From positions 186,001 to 250,000 of the forward strand of contig LSMX01000002.1 of assembly GCA_001641205.1 (NCBI GenBank): DNA of 64,000 nt. Direction: 5' to 3'. Below, piece after piece: positions 47,536-58,023 of the stretch. Source of the stretch: Mycoplasma sp. Bg1. GTDB lineage: Bacteria > Bacillota_I > Bacilli_A > Mycoplasmatales > Hepatoplasmataceae. A model generated the notes under the pieces. It did no database searches. It saw only the letters and a program-made list of their open reading frames with translations, and was not told the DNA's origin. A program made the position numbers and the translations under genes. Positions within the stretch are counted from its first letter, which is position 1. Every line of letters starts with the position of its first letter.

Positions 47536-48240
47536 CTAAATTTTTAGATCAGTGTAAATTTGAAAATTTGGATGATCAATAAAATAAGTAATTGGTCAAG
47601 AGGGATCTTTTTCCCCGCTTGCCTTTGCTTCTTTAAATTTAATTAAAACAGCTCTTTTTGATTCTCCCCAAGCAATTAAAATAATTTTGTTTGATTTTTC
47701 ATAAATATCAAATAAACCCATGGTAATTGCTTTTGTTGGATAACCATCATCAATTCCTTGATCTATAAAATTAACTTTAATAGTTGATTCAGTCAATTCA
47801 ATTTCTTGAGTTCTTCCAAATTCGCTCCCTGGTTCATTAAAAGCAATATGTCCATTAACACCTACTCCAAGCATTGTTAAATCAAATTGTTCAACATCAT
47901 CTAATGCATCATTATATGATCTTGCAGTTTTTGGAAAATGAGTATTAGATTTTTTAATATCAAGGTGATCAAATAAATAATTATCCATAAATTTTCTAAA
48001 GGACAAAGGATTTTTAAAAGGATCAATTCCTAAATATTCATCTAGATTATAAGTTTCAATTTCTTTAAAAGAAAGTTCTCCTCTTTTATAAAATTTAATT
48101 AGTTTTTTATAAATTTCAATTGGTGAACTTCCTGTTGGTAAACATAAAGTTGAATCTTCTTTTTGTTGTATTTGGTCTTTAAATTGTTGAGCTATTTTTT
48201 TTACTAGGTTGGATTTTTTTCCGATATTAATTGTATTCAT
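47536..48240 (-). CDS. nagB: Glucosamine-6-phosphate deaminase
   Basis: NagB turns glucosamine-6-P into fructose-6-P and ammonia. The 234 residues have CLPTGSSPIEIY, ETYNLDEYLG with the catalytic aspartate, and LGVGVNGHIAFNEPGS. The last part requires TGA as Trp. It lies between cutC and mupG, downstream of a GlcNAc-type PTS IIC, so uptake of an amino sugar is the theme. nagA is not in the window. Confidence 0.94.
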
Positions 48241-48297
48241 TTTTCTTCTTTCAATAAACTATAATAATTTAATTTTAAATAATAAAGTTATAATAAA

Positions 48298-48996
48298 TTA
48301 TAATTTTGAATCAAGTGCTTCCTTCATTTTATAAATTGCTTCTTTATCTAATTCATTAAAAATATTTCGATTAATTCGAACTGCAGTTCCTGCATGAAGT
48401 TTTTTAATATTTTGAATTTGTAAAAATTCATTACAATTTGCAGGTGTTACTCCTGAACCAACCATAATTTTTTCTTTTAAAATTCTAGAAGCTCAAGAAA
48501 GATTAAACATTCCATCCATTGCTTTTTCTGCATGCCCAGAAGTTGAAACATAATCTATTTCATTAAATTGACTAAGGGTTTTAATTCCTTGCTGATAATC
48601 AACAGTTGAATCAATTGCACGGTGAAAAGTTAATTCTAGTGTTCCTTTTTCTGCAATTATTGTTTTTAATTGTTCTTCATTAATTGTTCCATCGCTATTT
48701 AGACTTCCAAAAATAATTCCTTTTGCTTTAGTTAATTTAATCATTTCTAATTCTTGTAAAATAATTTTAAATTCTTCTATATCATAAACATAAGAATCTC
48801 ACAAGTTACGAAGCATTACATAAACAGGAATATCCACTGCATTTGTTACGTTTTTAATAATTTCAAAACTTGGAGTTAATCCTCCTTTATCAAGATCTCT
48901 TAAAAGTTCAAGACGATCTACATTATATTCTTGGGCCTTAATTGCATCTTTTGAATTTAAAACAATCACTTCTAATTGTGGACTAATATTTCGCAT
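48298..48996 (-). CDS. cutC: CutC-family TIM-barrel protein 1
   Basis: A 232-residue CutC homolog. Family motifs are VDRLELLRDLDKGGLTPSFE, PVYVMLRNL, FGSLNSDGTINEEQL, ELTFHRAID and VGSGVTPANC. CutC was linked to copper tolerance in E. coli, but that role is doubtful. Here it is next to nagB and a PTS IIC gene, and two more paralogs also flank sugar genes, so a role in sugar metabolism is proposed. SD AAAGGAG. Confidence 0.88.
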
Positions 48997-49215
48997 GCTC
49001 TTCTCCTTTTATTTTAAATTGATATTATTAACTTTAATTTATTAAAATTTCTTTTATTATAAATATATTTAAATTATATTTTATTTATTTAAACTTTCTA
49101 TTTATATTAATATACATTTCTAATTTATTTTTTATTCTAAAGAAAAGTAATTTCCTTTTAAAAATAGATAATTTTCACTTTTCAAATATTTTTTAATTTC
49201 TAATTTTGTTTCTTC

Positions 49216-50769
49216 CTATTGAACTTCTTTTGTTTTTTTATTATGTAATATGTTTGTAGAAACTTTTTCTTCTATCGGGGTAATCCCTTCCATGTTTCCC
49301 TTTCTTCCAGGAGAAGCAATATCAAAAGCACCAATAAAAACTCATCCCAATAAGAAATAAGCACAAAATGAACCAATAATTATTGATAACATAATAATTA
49401 TTGGAAGTCCTCCAAAAGTGTTTGGATGACTAACTGCATATAAATTATTTGCGATAGGAATTGAGGCCATTAGATCAATAAAACCAGAAAAGAATCCAAA
49501 GCCAAAACTTATTCCTGAAGCAACTGTTATTGCTGCAACTATTCCAGATAAAATTGCATAGGCAAAATAAAGAATTGGTGAAATAAACATAAAGGAATAT
49601 TCAATAGGTTCGGTAACTCCAATAAAAAAAGCAATTAAAGCACTAGAGAGCATAAAAGTAGTTACTTGTTTTCGATATTGCCCTTCTGCTCGAATTGACA
49701 TTGCAACAGCAATTCCAAGAACTCCCCCCATCACAATTGGGAAAAAACCCGTTTGAAAAGCACCAACATGAGCCTCATCAAGAATTGCTCATATTTCTTG
49801 ATCTTCTCCAGGATAATTAACACCACCAACTTGAAGACCGTTTAAATAAATATTTCCTGCTTGCATGTAAGCATTAATATCTCCAAGTAGCGGAACTAAT
49901 TCTTTAGTTTGACTATCATAAACTAAAATTTGTTGTCCATTATAAGTAATAGGCATTTGAAAGAAAAAGAAAATATTTAAAACTTGATGAAGCCCGAAAG
50001 GAATTAGTAATCTATTTAAAAAAGCATAAAATCCTGCACCAAGTCAAGGGATTTTAACTATCCCTTTTGCAATTAAAACAAGGGCAAAGTTTAACCATGG
50101 TCAAACAATTGCAGTAATACAAGAAACATAAATCATTACTGAAATAATCACTATTGGAACAAATCTTCTTCCAGAAAAGAAACTAAAAGCTAAAGGAAGC
50201 TCTGTATTTGAAAACCGATTATAGCAATAAGCAGAAATTAAACCTGCTTCCATCCCTCCAAAAACTCCTAAATTAAGAAGTCAAATTCCTTCACTTTCAT
50301 TTTCTATTGGAACAAGATATAACAATTTTGAATATTCCATACCATCAAGTCCAGGAATAATCATAAAATTATGATAAATTAAATAAGGAAGTGATTCTTC
50401 TGTTTGCACAAGTCCAACTAAAATAAGATAAGCAATCATTCCTACTAATGCAGCTTCACCTCGATGATCTTTTGCAAAACCAAAAGCTATTCCAACAGCA
50501 AAAATTAAGGGTAAATTATTAAAAATTGTTGTTCCTGGAACTTGAATAATAAAACCAAATCAATAAATAAAAGTATTATGCACTCCTTCATTTGTTCCTA
50601 AGGTTTCAAATAGAATACCAAAACGCATTAAAATAGCTGCAAAAGGAAGAGTTGCAATTGGATAAATTAAAGCTTTCCCAATGTTTCTAATTACAACAAG
50701 AAACCCACCAGAAAATCCATAATCTGGTTTTACAGAACCTTGATTAATAACTTTTGTTTTTCTAAACAT
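49216..50769 (-). CDS. PTS IIC permease, glucose/GlcNAc family, without IIB
   Basis: A 517-residue membrane protein. The IIC core of the glucose/GlcNAc family is complete: GKALIYPIATLPFAAILMR, IFAVGIAFGFAKDHRG, PFGLHQVLN and FFIGVTEPIEYSFMFISP. There is no IIB domain or CxTR motif at the C-terminus, which ends in a short lysine-rich tail. It must borrow a IIB, perhaps from the IICB at 52434, and the IIA Crr. It lies upstream of cutC-nagB-mupG, which hints at GlcNAc or a related amino sugar. SD AAAGGAG. Confidence 0.86.
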
Positions 50770-50853
50770 TTTCTCCTTTATCTTTTAATCAAAAAATAAA
50801 AATATACAGCTATTTAAACACTACATATTATCAATTATTCTTTGATTTAAAAA

Positions 50854-50886
50854 GGTACATATATCCACTTTAATTTTGTATATACA
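50854..50886. promoter_or_regulatory. TATATA dyads upstream of the PTS IIC gene
   Basis: GGTACATATATCC (50854-50866) and TGTATATACA (50877-50886) lie about 85-115 bases before the IIC start, in the same paired arrangement seen before other sugar genes. Confidence 0.4.
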
Positions 50887-50931
50887 TAGTTTTACAATTT
50901 AATAAATAGAATATTAATTTAATTCCTTAAT

Positions 50932-50968
50932 AAAAAAACAATTAAGATAAATCTTAATTGTTTTTTTT
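50932..50968 (-). terminator. Terminator after the 149-residue membrane protein gene
   Basis: The stem AACAATTAAGAT/ATCTTAATTGTT has A and T runs on both sides, so it can work in either direction. It lies 8 bases after the stop at 50976. Confidence 0.85.
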
Positions 50969-50975
50969 ATTTTTT

Positions 50976-51425
50976 TTATTTTTTATTTTTAGCAGTTTTA
51001 GTTGATGTAATTTTAACATCTTTATCTGTTACAATTTTAACAACTTTATTTGTTGGATTTGAGTTAATTAATTCTTTTTCTCCAACTTTGCATTTCAAAT
51101 AAATAATATAAACATATTCTGTTAAAAATCATAATCAAAAAACAATACTTGGAAGTGCGAACAAAACTAATTGATATCATAATTTAGTAAATAAATAGTC
51201 TTGTCCTGTTTCTTTATCAGTAAGAAATCCTAAACAAACAATAAAAAATAAATAAAGACCAAAAAATATAGTTTTAAAAATTAAATTTTTTCCTTGTGTT
51301 AATGGCTCTTCATTTTTTCCTTTTAATCTACCACTTTTTTTAATAATCAAATTAGTAATTCAATAAAGAAAGCATAGCCCTAGTACTATAGCAATTGTCG
51401 CCAGCATTACTATTACAATTGTCAT
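50976..51425 (-). CDS. Membrane protein of unknown function
   Basis: A 149-residue protein with three or so membrane helices (about 2-24, 50-68, 82-108) and a lysine-rich C-terminus (KITSTKTAKNKK). Not recognised. The start is the ATG at 51425 with SD AAAGGAG a few bases upstream; TGA-Trp codons occur. It stands alone between two terminators, between cutC 2 and the PTS IIC gene. Confidence 0.7.
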
Positions 51426-51563
51426 ATTTCTTTTTCTCCTTTTTATTTTATTTTCTACAAAATTAAATTACAAATATTTATAGCTTAATCTTGTCCAATT
51501 AAATTATAGGTCAAATATGCAAGATAAAAACCTCAATAATATTATAAAAAAAAGAAACTAACA

Positions 51564-51592
51564 AGGAAAAAAAGGACTTTGGTCCTTTTTTA
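51564..51592 (-). terminator. Terminator after cutC 2
   Basis: AAAAAAAGGAC pairs with GTCCTTTTTTT around a short loop. It lies about 40 bases after the cutC 2 stop on the minus strand. Confidence 0.85.
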
Positions 51593-51631
51593 TTTAAAAT
51601 TTATATTAATTAATGAAATAATTAAATCTAT

Positions 51632-52333
51632 TTAACACTCTTTTTTACTTATTGATTTTTTTATAATTTTAATTTCTTCGCCATTTAATTCATTAAAAAT
51701 ATCTTGATTAATTCTAACGGCAGTACCTGAATGAAGTTTTTTAATATTTTCAATTTGTAAAAATTTAGAGCAATTTTTATCATTAACTCCAGAACCCACT
51801 ATAATTTTTTCTTTTAAAATTTTAGAAGCTAAAGTAAGATTAGACATTCCATCAATTGCTTTTTCTGCATGACCAGAAGTTAAAACATAATCTATCTCTC
51901 TAAATTGACTAAGGGTTTTGATCCCTTGCTCATAGTCTACAACAGAATCTATTGCTCGATGAAAAGTTAATTGTAATTTTCCTTTAGTTGCGATTATTAT
52001 TGCAAGTTGTTCTTCATTAATAGTTCCATCAAGATTTAAACTCCCAAAAACAATTCCTGTAGCTTTTGTAAGTTTAATTACTTCTAATTGTTGCAGAAGT
52101 ATTTTGAATTCTTCTTTATCATAAACATAAGAATCTCACAAATTACGAAGCATTACAAAAACTGGTATTTTTACTTTAGTTGTTACATTTTTAATTGTTT
52201 CAAAAGTAGGAGTTAAACCGCCCTTATCAAATTCTTTGATAAGTTCTAAACGATCTGCTCCAAATTCCTGGGCATGAATTGCATCATCAGAATTCAAAAC
52301 AATTACTTCTAATTCTGATCCTATATTTCTCAT
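51632..52333 (-). CDS. cutC: CutC-family TIM-barrel protein 2
   Basis: A 233-residue paralog of the CutC protein at 48298. Shared parts are ADRLELIKEFDKGGLTPTFE, PVFVMLRNL, FGSLNLDGTINEEQL and QLTFHRAID. It follows the PTS IICB gene, 100 bases downstream, with a strong stem in between. SD AAAGGAAA. It is closest to copy 1. Confidence 0.87.
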
Positions 52334-52360
52334 TATGTTTCCTTTAAATGTTTTTAAGAC

Positions 52361-52395
52361 ATAACAACCTTATCTCAAAGAGATAAGGTTGTTAT
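52361..52395 (-). promoter_or_regulatory. Perfect 16-bp stem-loop between the PTS IICB gene and cutC 2
   Basis: ATAACAACCTTATCTC and its exact complement flank a loop of three A. No U tract follows on the minus strand (GTCTTAAAA), so it is more likely an RNA processing or stability element than a terminator. Partial termination is possible. Confidence 0.6.
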
Positions 52396-52433
52396 ATAAA
52401 TAATAATTAAATTCTAATAATTTTCTTTATTAT

Positions 52434-54476
52434 CTAATAAAGTTTTTTCTCTTCAATTGGTTCAGTTGAAATTTCTTTTTCAACTGGTTGATTTGGATCT
52501 CTTCATCTTTCATCAATCAGTTTTTGAATAAGTTTTGCAACAAGTTCAGCGTCCATTCCAATAATGAATTGACCAAAACTTTTACCTTGTTTCAAATAAC
52601 CATGATATCCAAGTGCTGTAACTTCTTCTACAGTATAATCATTACTTTTAAGTTTCATTCTTACCCTTGTAATACAGTTATCAACATCATAGATATTATC
52701 TATTCCTCCAACAAGGTTAACAGTATCTTTTGCCATTTTTTCAAATTTAGCTTGTTTTTCTGCTACTTTACCTTTTGTTTTTTTACCGCCACCCATTGTT
52801 GGACTGACGGAATCAATTCCAAACGAATCACTACCATCCGCGGAAGGAACAGCTGTCATATTTCCCATTCTTCCTGGTGTTGGAATTTTGAATCATTCAA
52901 TAAAGAAGTATCCAAGTGCAAAGTAGCAACAGAATGAGAAGACAAGTAATACAACCATAATCAATAATGGTCATCCCATAAATGCTTCTGGATGAGCTAC
53001 TTGGAATAAGTTTCCAGATGTAGGAACTGAAGCAATTAAGTCAATAAGTCCAGCTGAGAACCCATATGAAAAACTAATTCCTGTAGCAACAGTTATTGCT
53101 GCCATAAATCCAGATAGGACTGCATAAGAGAAGTATAGAATTGGCGAAATAAACATAAATGAATATTCAACCGGTTCAGTAATTCCACTTATAAAAGCGA
53201 CTGCTGCTCCAGCAGCCATAAAGGCCATAACTGGTTTTTTAAATTCTTTATCAGCTTTTCAAGCCATTGCTAAAGCAACTGCCGGAACTCCTGCCATTAA
53301 CACTGGGAAGTACCCGGTTTCAAAAGCTCCAACATGTGCTCCAGACATAACTATATAAGCATCTGTTCCTGTTGCAGCACTTTGTGGAGTTGTTCATGAA
53401 AATGGTATGTCAGTACCCGGTATCATTTCTCCTTCCATACCTGGAACATATATTCCATTATAAGCAAGATCACCTGCATTAATATATGCATTTAAATCTC
53501 CTAATAAAGGAGCAGTACCAGTAATTCCATATGCTGCATCTCTTGAAACAAACATAACTTGTTGTCCCTCATAAGTAATTGGCATTTGGAAGTAAAAGAA
53601 TGTATTTAATATATTATGTAGCCCAAATGGAAGCAATAATCTATTAATAAATGCAAAAGCTCCTGCTCCAAGTCATGGAATATAAACTAGACCTAATGAA
53701 ATTTCGATAAGTATAATTTGAAATCATGGTCATATTATTGCTGTTGCAAATGAAACTGCAATCATAACAGAAATAATTACCATTGGTACAAATCTTCTCC
53801 CTGAGAAAAATCCTAGTGCTGGTGGTAATTGAGTATCTGATCATCTGTTATAACAATAAGCAGAAATTAATCCGGCTTCAATTCCAGCAAATACTCCAAG
53901 ATTTAATAGTCATACAGGTTCACCAATTACTTGGTCTGCATCATTTAGTACATTTGGTGTAAGATATAAAAGTTTTGAATAACTATCAACAAATATATAT
54001 TCAGGTGCACCATCAACTACTCCAAATTCTGGATTTGCTGCATATACATCAGTAGTAAGTACATTATGATAAATTAAAGATGTAAGTGAACCTTCATTTT
54101 GAACAAGTCCAATAATGATGAAATAAGCAATTGCAGCAACTACCGCAGCTTCCCCACGGTGATCCTTAGCAAATCCAAAAGATACACCCATCGCAAAAAT
54201 TACAGGCAAGTTATCAAACACTGCTGATCCAGGTACTTGCATACAGAACCCAAATCAGTATAAAAATGTTTCATGTACACCATCAGTTGTTCCAAGGTTT
54301 TCAAAAACTATCCCAATACGCATTAAAAGTGCAGCAAAGGGAAGAACTGCAACTGGGTAAACTAATGCTTTACCAATATTTTGTATTACAGTAAGAAAAC
54401 CACCGGAAAATCCATAATCTGGTTTTGCAGAACCTTGATCTATAACTTTAGATTTTTGTTTTGTTTTACCTAACAT
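52434..54476 (-). CDS. PTS IICB permease, glucose/GlcNAc family
   Basis: A 680-residue membrane protein. The IIC domain (about 1-520) is like the one at 49216 (GKALVYPVAVLPFAALLMR, GVSFGFAKDHRGEAA, GITEPVEYSFMFISP). After a linker with GGGKKTKGK comes a IIB domain with the phosphorylated Cys601 in DNCITRVRMKLKS. No IIA domain; the free Crr would serve it. The sugar is not readable, but glucose or GlcNAc are the usual ones for this family. SD AAAGGA. It precedes cutC 2. Confidence 0.88.
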
Positions 54477-54883
54477 TTTTTTCCTTTCTTTTTAATTAAA
54501 TAATCATAGCTAAATAATCTTAATTTCAAAATAATGTAAAAATTTATGCATAAATAAAAATTTATATTTTTATATATTCAAGTTATTTTTATTTTAAAAT
54601 GTAAGCTTATTTTATAGATTTATTTTAAAAATAAGACTACATAAATAATTAAAACAAGTTTAAAATTTGTTATTATTAAACATAATTAAATTGCTATACA
54701 AAAAAAAAAAAAAACAAATAAACACCTTATAAAGTTAATTTTGAGGTATCACAAAAAAGATATACAAATGAAAAATAAAAACATTAGTATATAAAACCAT
54801 TTATAAAAGTAAAAATAAAAAAACTATATATTAAAAGGAATAACTAGTCGTCCTTCCTTTTAATAATTTAATTAAATTTTACA
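54477..54883. other. Gene-free gap with A-tract and TATATA sites
   Basis: 407 bases without a supported gene. It holds a run of 15 A (54700-54714), two TATATA-centred sites (AGATATACAAAT at 54759 and TAGTATATAAAA at 54785) of the type seen before other sugar genes, and a hairpin ATTAAAAGGAA...TTCCTTTTAAT (about 54830-54866) that could end the chimeric pseudogene transcript. The promoter of the IICB gene must lie here. Confidence 0.6.
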
Positions 54884-55132
54884 TTATAAAATTTTATGAG
54901 TGAGTTTCATAGTTGCATAAGTAGCACCATATAAACTAGAGTCATTTCCAACATTGCATAGTTCAAATAAAATTCCAAACCGTATTAAAATTGCGGCAAA
55001 TGGAAGAATTGCAATTGGATAAATAAATGATTTTCCAATATTACGAACAACAAGAAAACTACCAAAAAATCCATAATCTGGTTTTGCTAAGCCCTGATCA
55101 ACAACTTTTGTTTTACCTGGAATTCTTCTCAA
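54884..55132 (-). pseudogene. Chimeric remnant: PTS IIC start fused to ROK kinase end
   Basis: An 82-codon open frame. About 57 residues match the N-terminus of the PTS IIC genes (KTKVVDQGLAKPDYGF, IYPIAILPFAAILIRFGILFE, with one residue missing near FLVVRNIGK). The last ~25 (FELCNVGNDSSLYGATYAT, then MKLTH) match the C-terminus of the ROK kinase at 57027. The joint is at the shared FE codons (TTTGAA). It has no function that can be supported; a deletion between a IIC copy and a ROK copy made it. The start would be TTG with poor SD. Confidence 0.85.
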
Positions 55133-55208
55133 TTTCTCTAATTATAAATAATGTAATAGCACATTATAAATAACTATCATATTTATAATTATTCTTTGAT
55201 TTTTCTAT

Positions 55209-55241
55209 GTCTATATATTCATTTTAGTTTTATATATACAT
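55209..55241. promoter_or_regulatory. TATATA sites upstream of the aldolase gene
   Basis: CTATATATTC and TTATATATACATG lie about 20 bases apart between the chimeric pseudogene and the aldolase gene, as before other sugar loci. Confidence 0.3.
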
Positions 55242-55316
55242 GATAAATTTTAACTTTAATTATTCTACTTCTATACTTAACTTTACTTAAAAATAAGATA
55301 TTTTAGCTAAACATAA

Positions 55317-55322
55317 TATAAT
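55317..55322 (+). promoter_or_regulatory. -10 box for the aldolase gene
   Basis: TATAAT lies 26 bases before the ATG at 55349, leaving room for the SD AGAGGA. Confidence 0.5.
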
Positions 55323-55348
55323 TAAAATATTATTGAAAGAGGAAAAAG

Positions 55349-56203
55349 ATGCCACTAGTATACGGAAAAGAACTATTAAAACATGCAGTTGAAGAAGAAT
55401 ATGCAATTCCAGCCTTTGGATTTGTAAATCTAGAAGGAGCAATTGCAATTGTTCGTGCTGCAGAAGAAATGAATGCACCAATCATTATGCAAACAACACA
55501 AGGAGGAATTGACTATGCAGGTCATGCACAACTTGCAGCAATTGCAATTTCACTTGCAAAAGAAGCTAGTGTTCCAATTGCTTTACATTTGGACCATGGT
55601 CGTAAATTACCTTACCATGAAAAATCAATTGAACTAGGATACACTTCATTAATGATTGATGGATCAACTTTATCACTTGAAGAAAATATTGCAATTACCA
55701 ACAATGTTTGTGGAATGATAAAAGATCCAAGAATTACCATTGAAGCTGAACTTGGAAAAATTGGTGGAAAAGAAGATGACATGAGTGAAAATGAATCTCC
55801 TTATACAAAAGTTGATGAAGCAGTCAAGTTCATTAATGAAACAAACATAGATATGCTTGCAATTGCTTGTGGAACTTCTCATGGTTTTTATGTTGCTGAA
55901 CCACATATTAATCAAGAACTAATTCAAGAAATTAGTAAAAAAACAGGAATGCCTTTAGTACTTCATGGAGGAACAGGAGTACCTTTAGACCAAGTTACTG
56001 CTGCTGTTGAAAGTGGAGTTAGAAAAGCTAATTTTGATTCAGAATTAAAACAAGGACTTATTGATGGAATTATGGATTACATGGGAAAAAATCCTAAAGC
56101 TTATGATTTAAGAAAAATCAATGAACCTGGAATTTTAAATGCAAAACAAATTGCAATCAATAAAATTAAAGCAGTAAAAGCTGATAATAAAAATTGATTA
56201 TAA
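55349..56203 (+). CDS. fba: Class II fructose/tagatose-bisphosphate aldolase
   Basis: A zinc aldolase of 284 residues splitting fructose-1,6-bisphosphate or tagatose-1,6-bisphosphate. It has VPIALHLDHGRKL with the zinc-binding/catalytic HLDHG, EAELGKIGGKED, and the late LVLHGGTGVP zinc histidine. The last codons need TGA as Trp (NWL-stop). The lacA-lacB genes nearby make the tagatose reaction possible. Without another aldolase in the window it may equally be the glycolytic enzyme. It is the only plus-strand gene between 18 and 63 kb. Confidence 0.9.
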
Positions 56204-56245
56204 CTTAAATAAAAAGGAGGATTTATATCCTCCTTTTTATTTAAG
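56204..56245. terminator. Bidirectional terminator between fba and cutC 3
   Basis: A nearly perfect 19-bp stem (CTTAAATAAAAAGGAGGAT with its complement, loop TTAT) directly after the aldolase stop and 6 bases from the cutC 3 stop on the other strand. Confidence 0.9.
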
Positions 56246-56250
56246 TATTT

Positions 56251-56949
56251 TTAATTTTTATTATTTAAAGCATCTTTTATAATTTTAATTGCATTATTAT
56301 CTAATTTATCAAAAATATCATGATTTACTCGCACTGAAGTTCCTACATGAAGTTTTTTAACATAAGGAATTTCAAGTAACTTAACACAATTTGTTGGTCC
56401 AACACCTGCACCGGCAATTACTTTTTCTTTTAAGATATTTCCTGCAAAAGCAAGATTGTCTTTTCCTTCTATAGCATGTTCTTCATGACCAGAACTTAAA
56501 ATATAATCAATTTTAGCAAAATTATCAAGAGTATTTATTGCTTGTTCATAATTTATAGTTGAATCAATTGCCCGACCAAAAGTTAATTCTAAATTTCCTT
56601 TGATTGCAATAACAGCTGCAAGCTGATCTTCATTTATTGTTCCGTTGGAATTTAAACTTCCAAAAACAATTCCTTTTGTTTGAGTACTTTTAATTAATTC
56701 AATTTGTTTTAAAATTTTTGTAAATTCTTTTGCATCATAAACAAAAGTTTTTCATAAATTACGAAGCATAACATAAACAGGAATTTCTGCTGCTGCTGTT
56801 ACATCTCTAATTAATTCAAAATTTGGTGTTAATCCACCTTTATCAAGTTCAGTTAAAAGTTCTAATCTATCTACTCCAAACTCCTGAGCTTGAATTGCAT
56901 CTTCTACATTCAAAACAATTATTTCTAGTTGTGCTTTAATATTTCTCAT
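56251..56949 (-). CDS. cutC: CutC-family TIM-barrel protein 3
   Basis: A 232-residue third CutC paralog, more diverged: VDRLELLTELDKGGLTPNFE, PVYVMLRNL, FGSLNSNGTINEDQL, then ELTFGRAID (the usual FHRA histidine is glycine here) and AGAGVGPTNC. It comes 77 bases after the ROK kinase in the lacA-lacB unit. The His-to-Gly change suggests altered activity. SD AAAGGA. Confidence 0.86.
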
Positions 56950-57026
56950 TGTTTTCCTTTTATTTTATTAGATACTATAAAAGAAATAAATTATAATAAG
57001 TCTTAAGTTAATTTTACTAAATATAT

Positions 57027-58007
57027 TTAGTAATGAATATGATCATGAGTTAATTTCATTGCTGCATAAGCAGCTCCATATAATCCTGAATCATTTCCGA
57101 CATTACATAATTCAAATCTTGTTGATTCTCGAATAAAATCATGGGTAAACCGTTCATAAACTGGAGTTAAATACTCAATTAAAGTATCGTTATCATGGGC
57201 AAGCCCACCACCAAGAAGAATTGTTTCAGGATTAAAAGTCATTGCTACAATAGCAAGTAATCTTCCCCCATATTCAGCAAATTCTCTTGCTGCTTTAATT
57301 GCAATTTCATCACCAGCACGAACTCCTTCTCAAATTTCAAATCCATCTTCTGCTTTAACACTTGTTTCTATATTAGGATTTTCATCACGATGTTTTTTAA
57401 ATAAATTTACAAGTCCTGTTGCTGAAAAAACTGGTTCAGCACATTCAGGAAGTCCACAAGTACATTGAAATTGTTTTCCCATTACTTGTAAGGGAATATG
57501 ACCAAATTCACCTGCAGTTCCACCATGTCCAAGATAAAGATCTCCGTTAATTACAATTCCTGCTCCAAGTCCTGTCCCCAAAGTAAGGAAAATATAATTT
57601 TCCACATTTTTAGCTTTACCAATGAATTTTTCACCAAGGGCAGCAACATCACAGTCATTATGCACTGCAATTGGAATATCTCATCATTTATTTAAATCTT
57701 TTTTAATATCATAGTTTTTTCAACCAATATTTCCTGAAAACTTAACAGTTCCATCAAGAGCAGCAAATCCAGGAATCCCAATTCCCATTCCAATTACTTC
57801 AAAAGAACTAAACTCTTCTTCTGCAAGTTTCTTTTTAAATTCTTTAGTAATATCTTCTGAAATATTTTTCCCTTTTTCTCTTAAATCAGTAGGAATTTTC
57901 CAACGATCAAGCATTAATCCTTGCGTATTAATAATTGCAAGTTTAATTGCTGTTCCCCCAATATCAGCAGCAAGCAAAATTCTATTTTCAGTATCACGAT
58001 TAGTCAT
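57027..58007 (-). CDS. ROK-family sugar kinase (glucokinase-like)
   Basis: A 326-residue cytosolic kinase phosphorylating a free sugar with ATP. It has the ATP motif LLAADIGGTAIKLA, the catalytic aspartate region AVHNDCDVAALGE, LGTGLGAGIVINGDLYLG and the zinc signature GHIPLQ...CTCGLPECAE. Glucose is the common substrate of this subgroup. Placed after lacA-lacB it may handle glucose from lactose or a related hexose. SD AAAGGAG. Two decayed copies exist (54884, 60143). Confidence 0.87.
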
Positions 58008-58023
58008 GGTATTCTCCTTTTAC

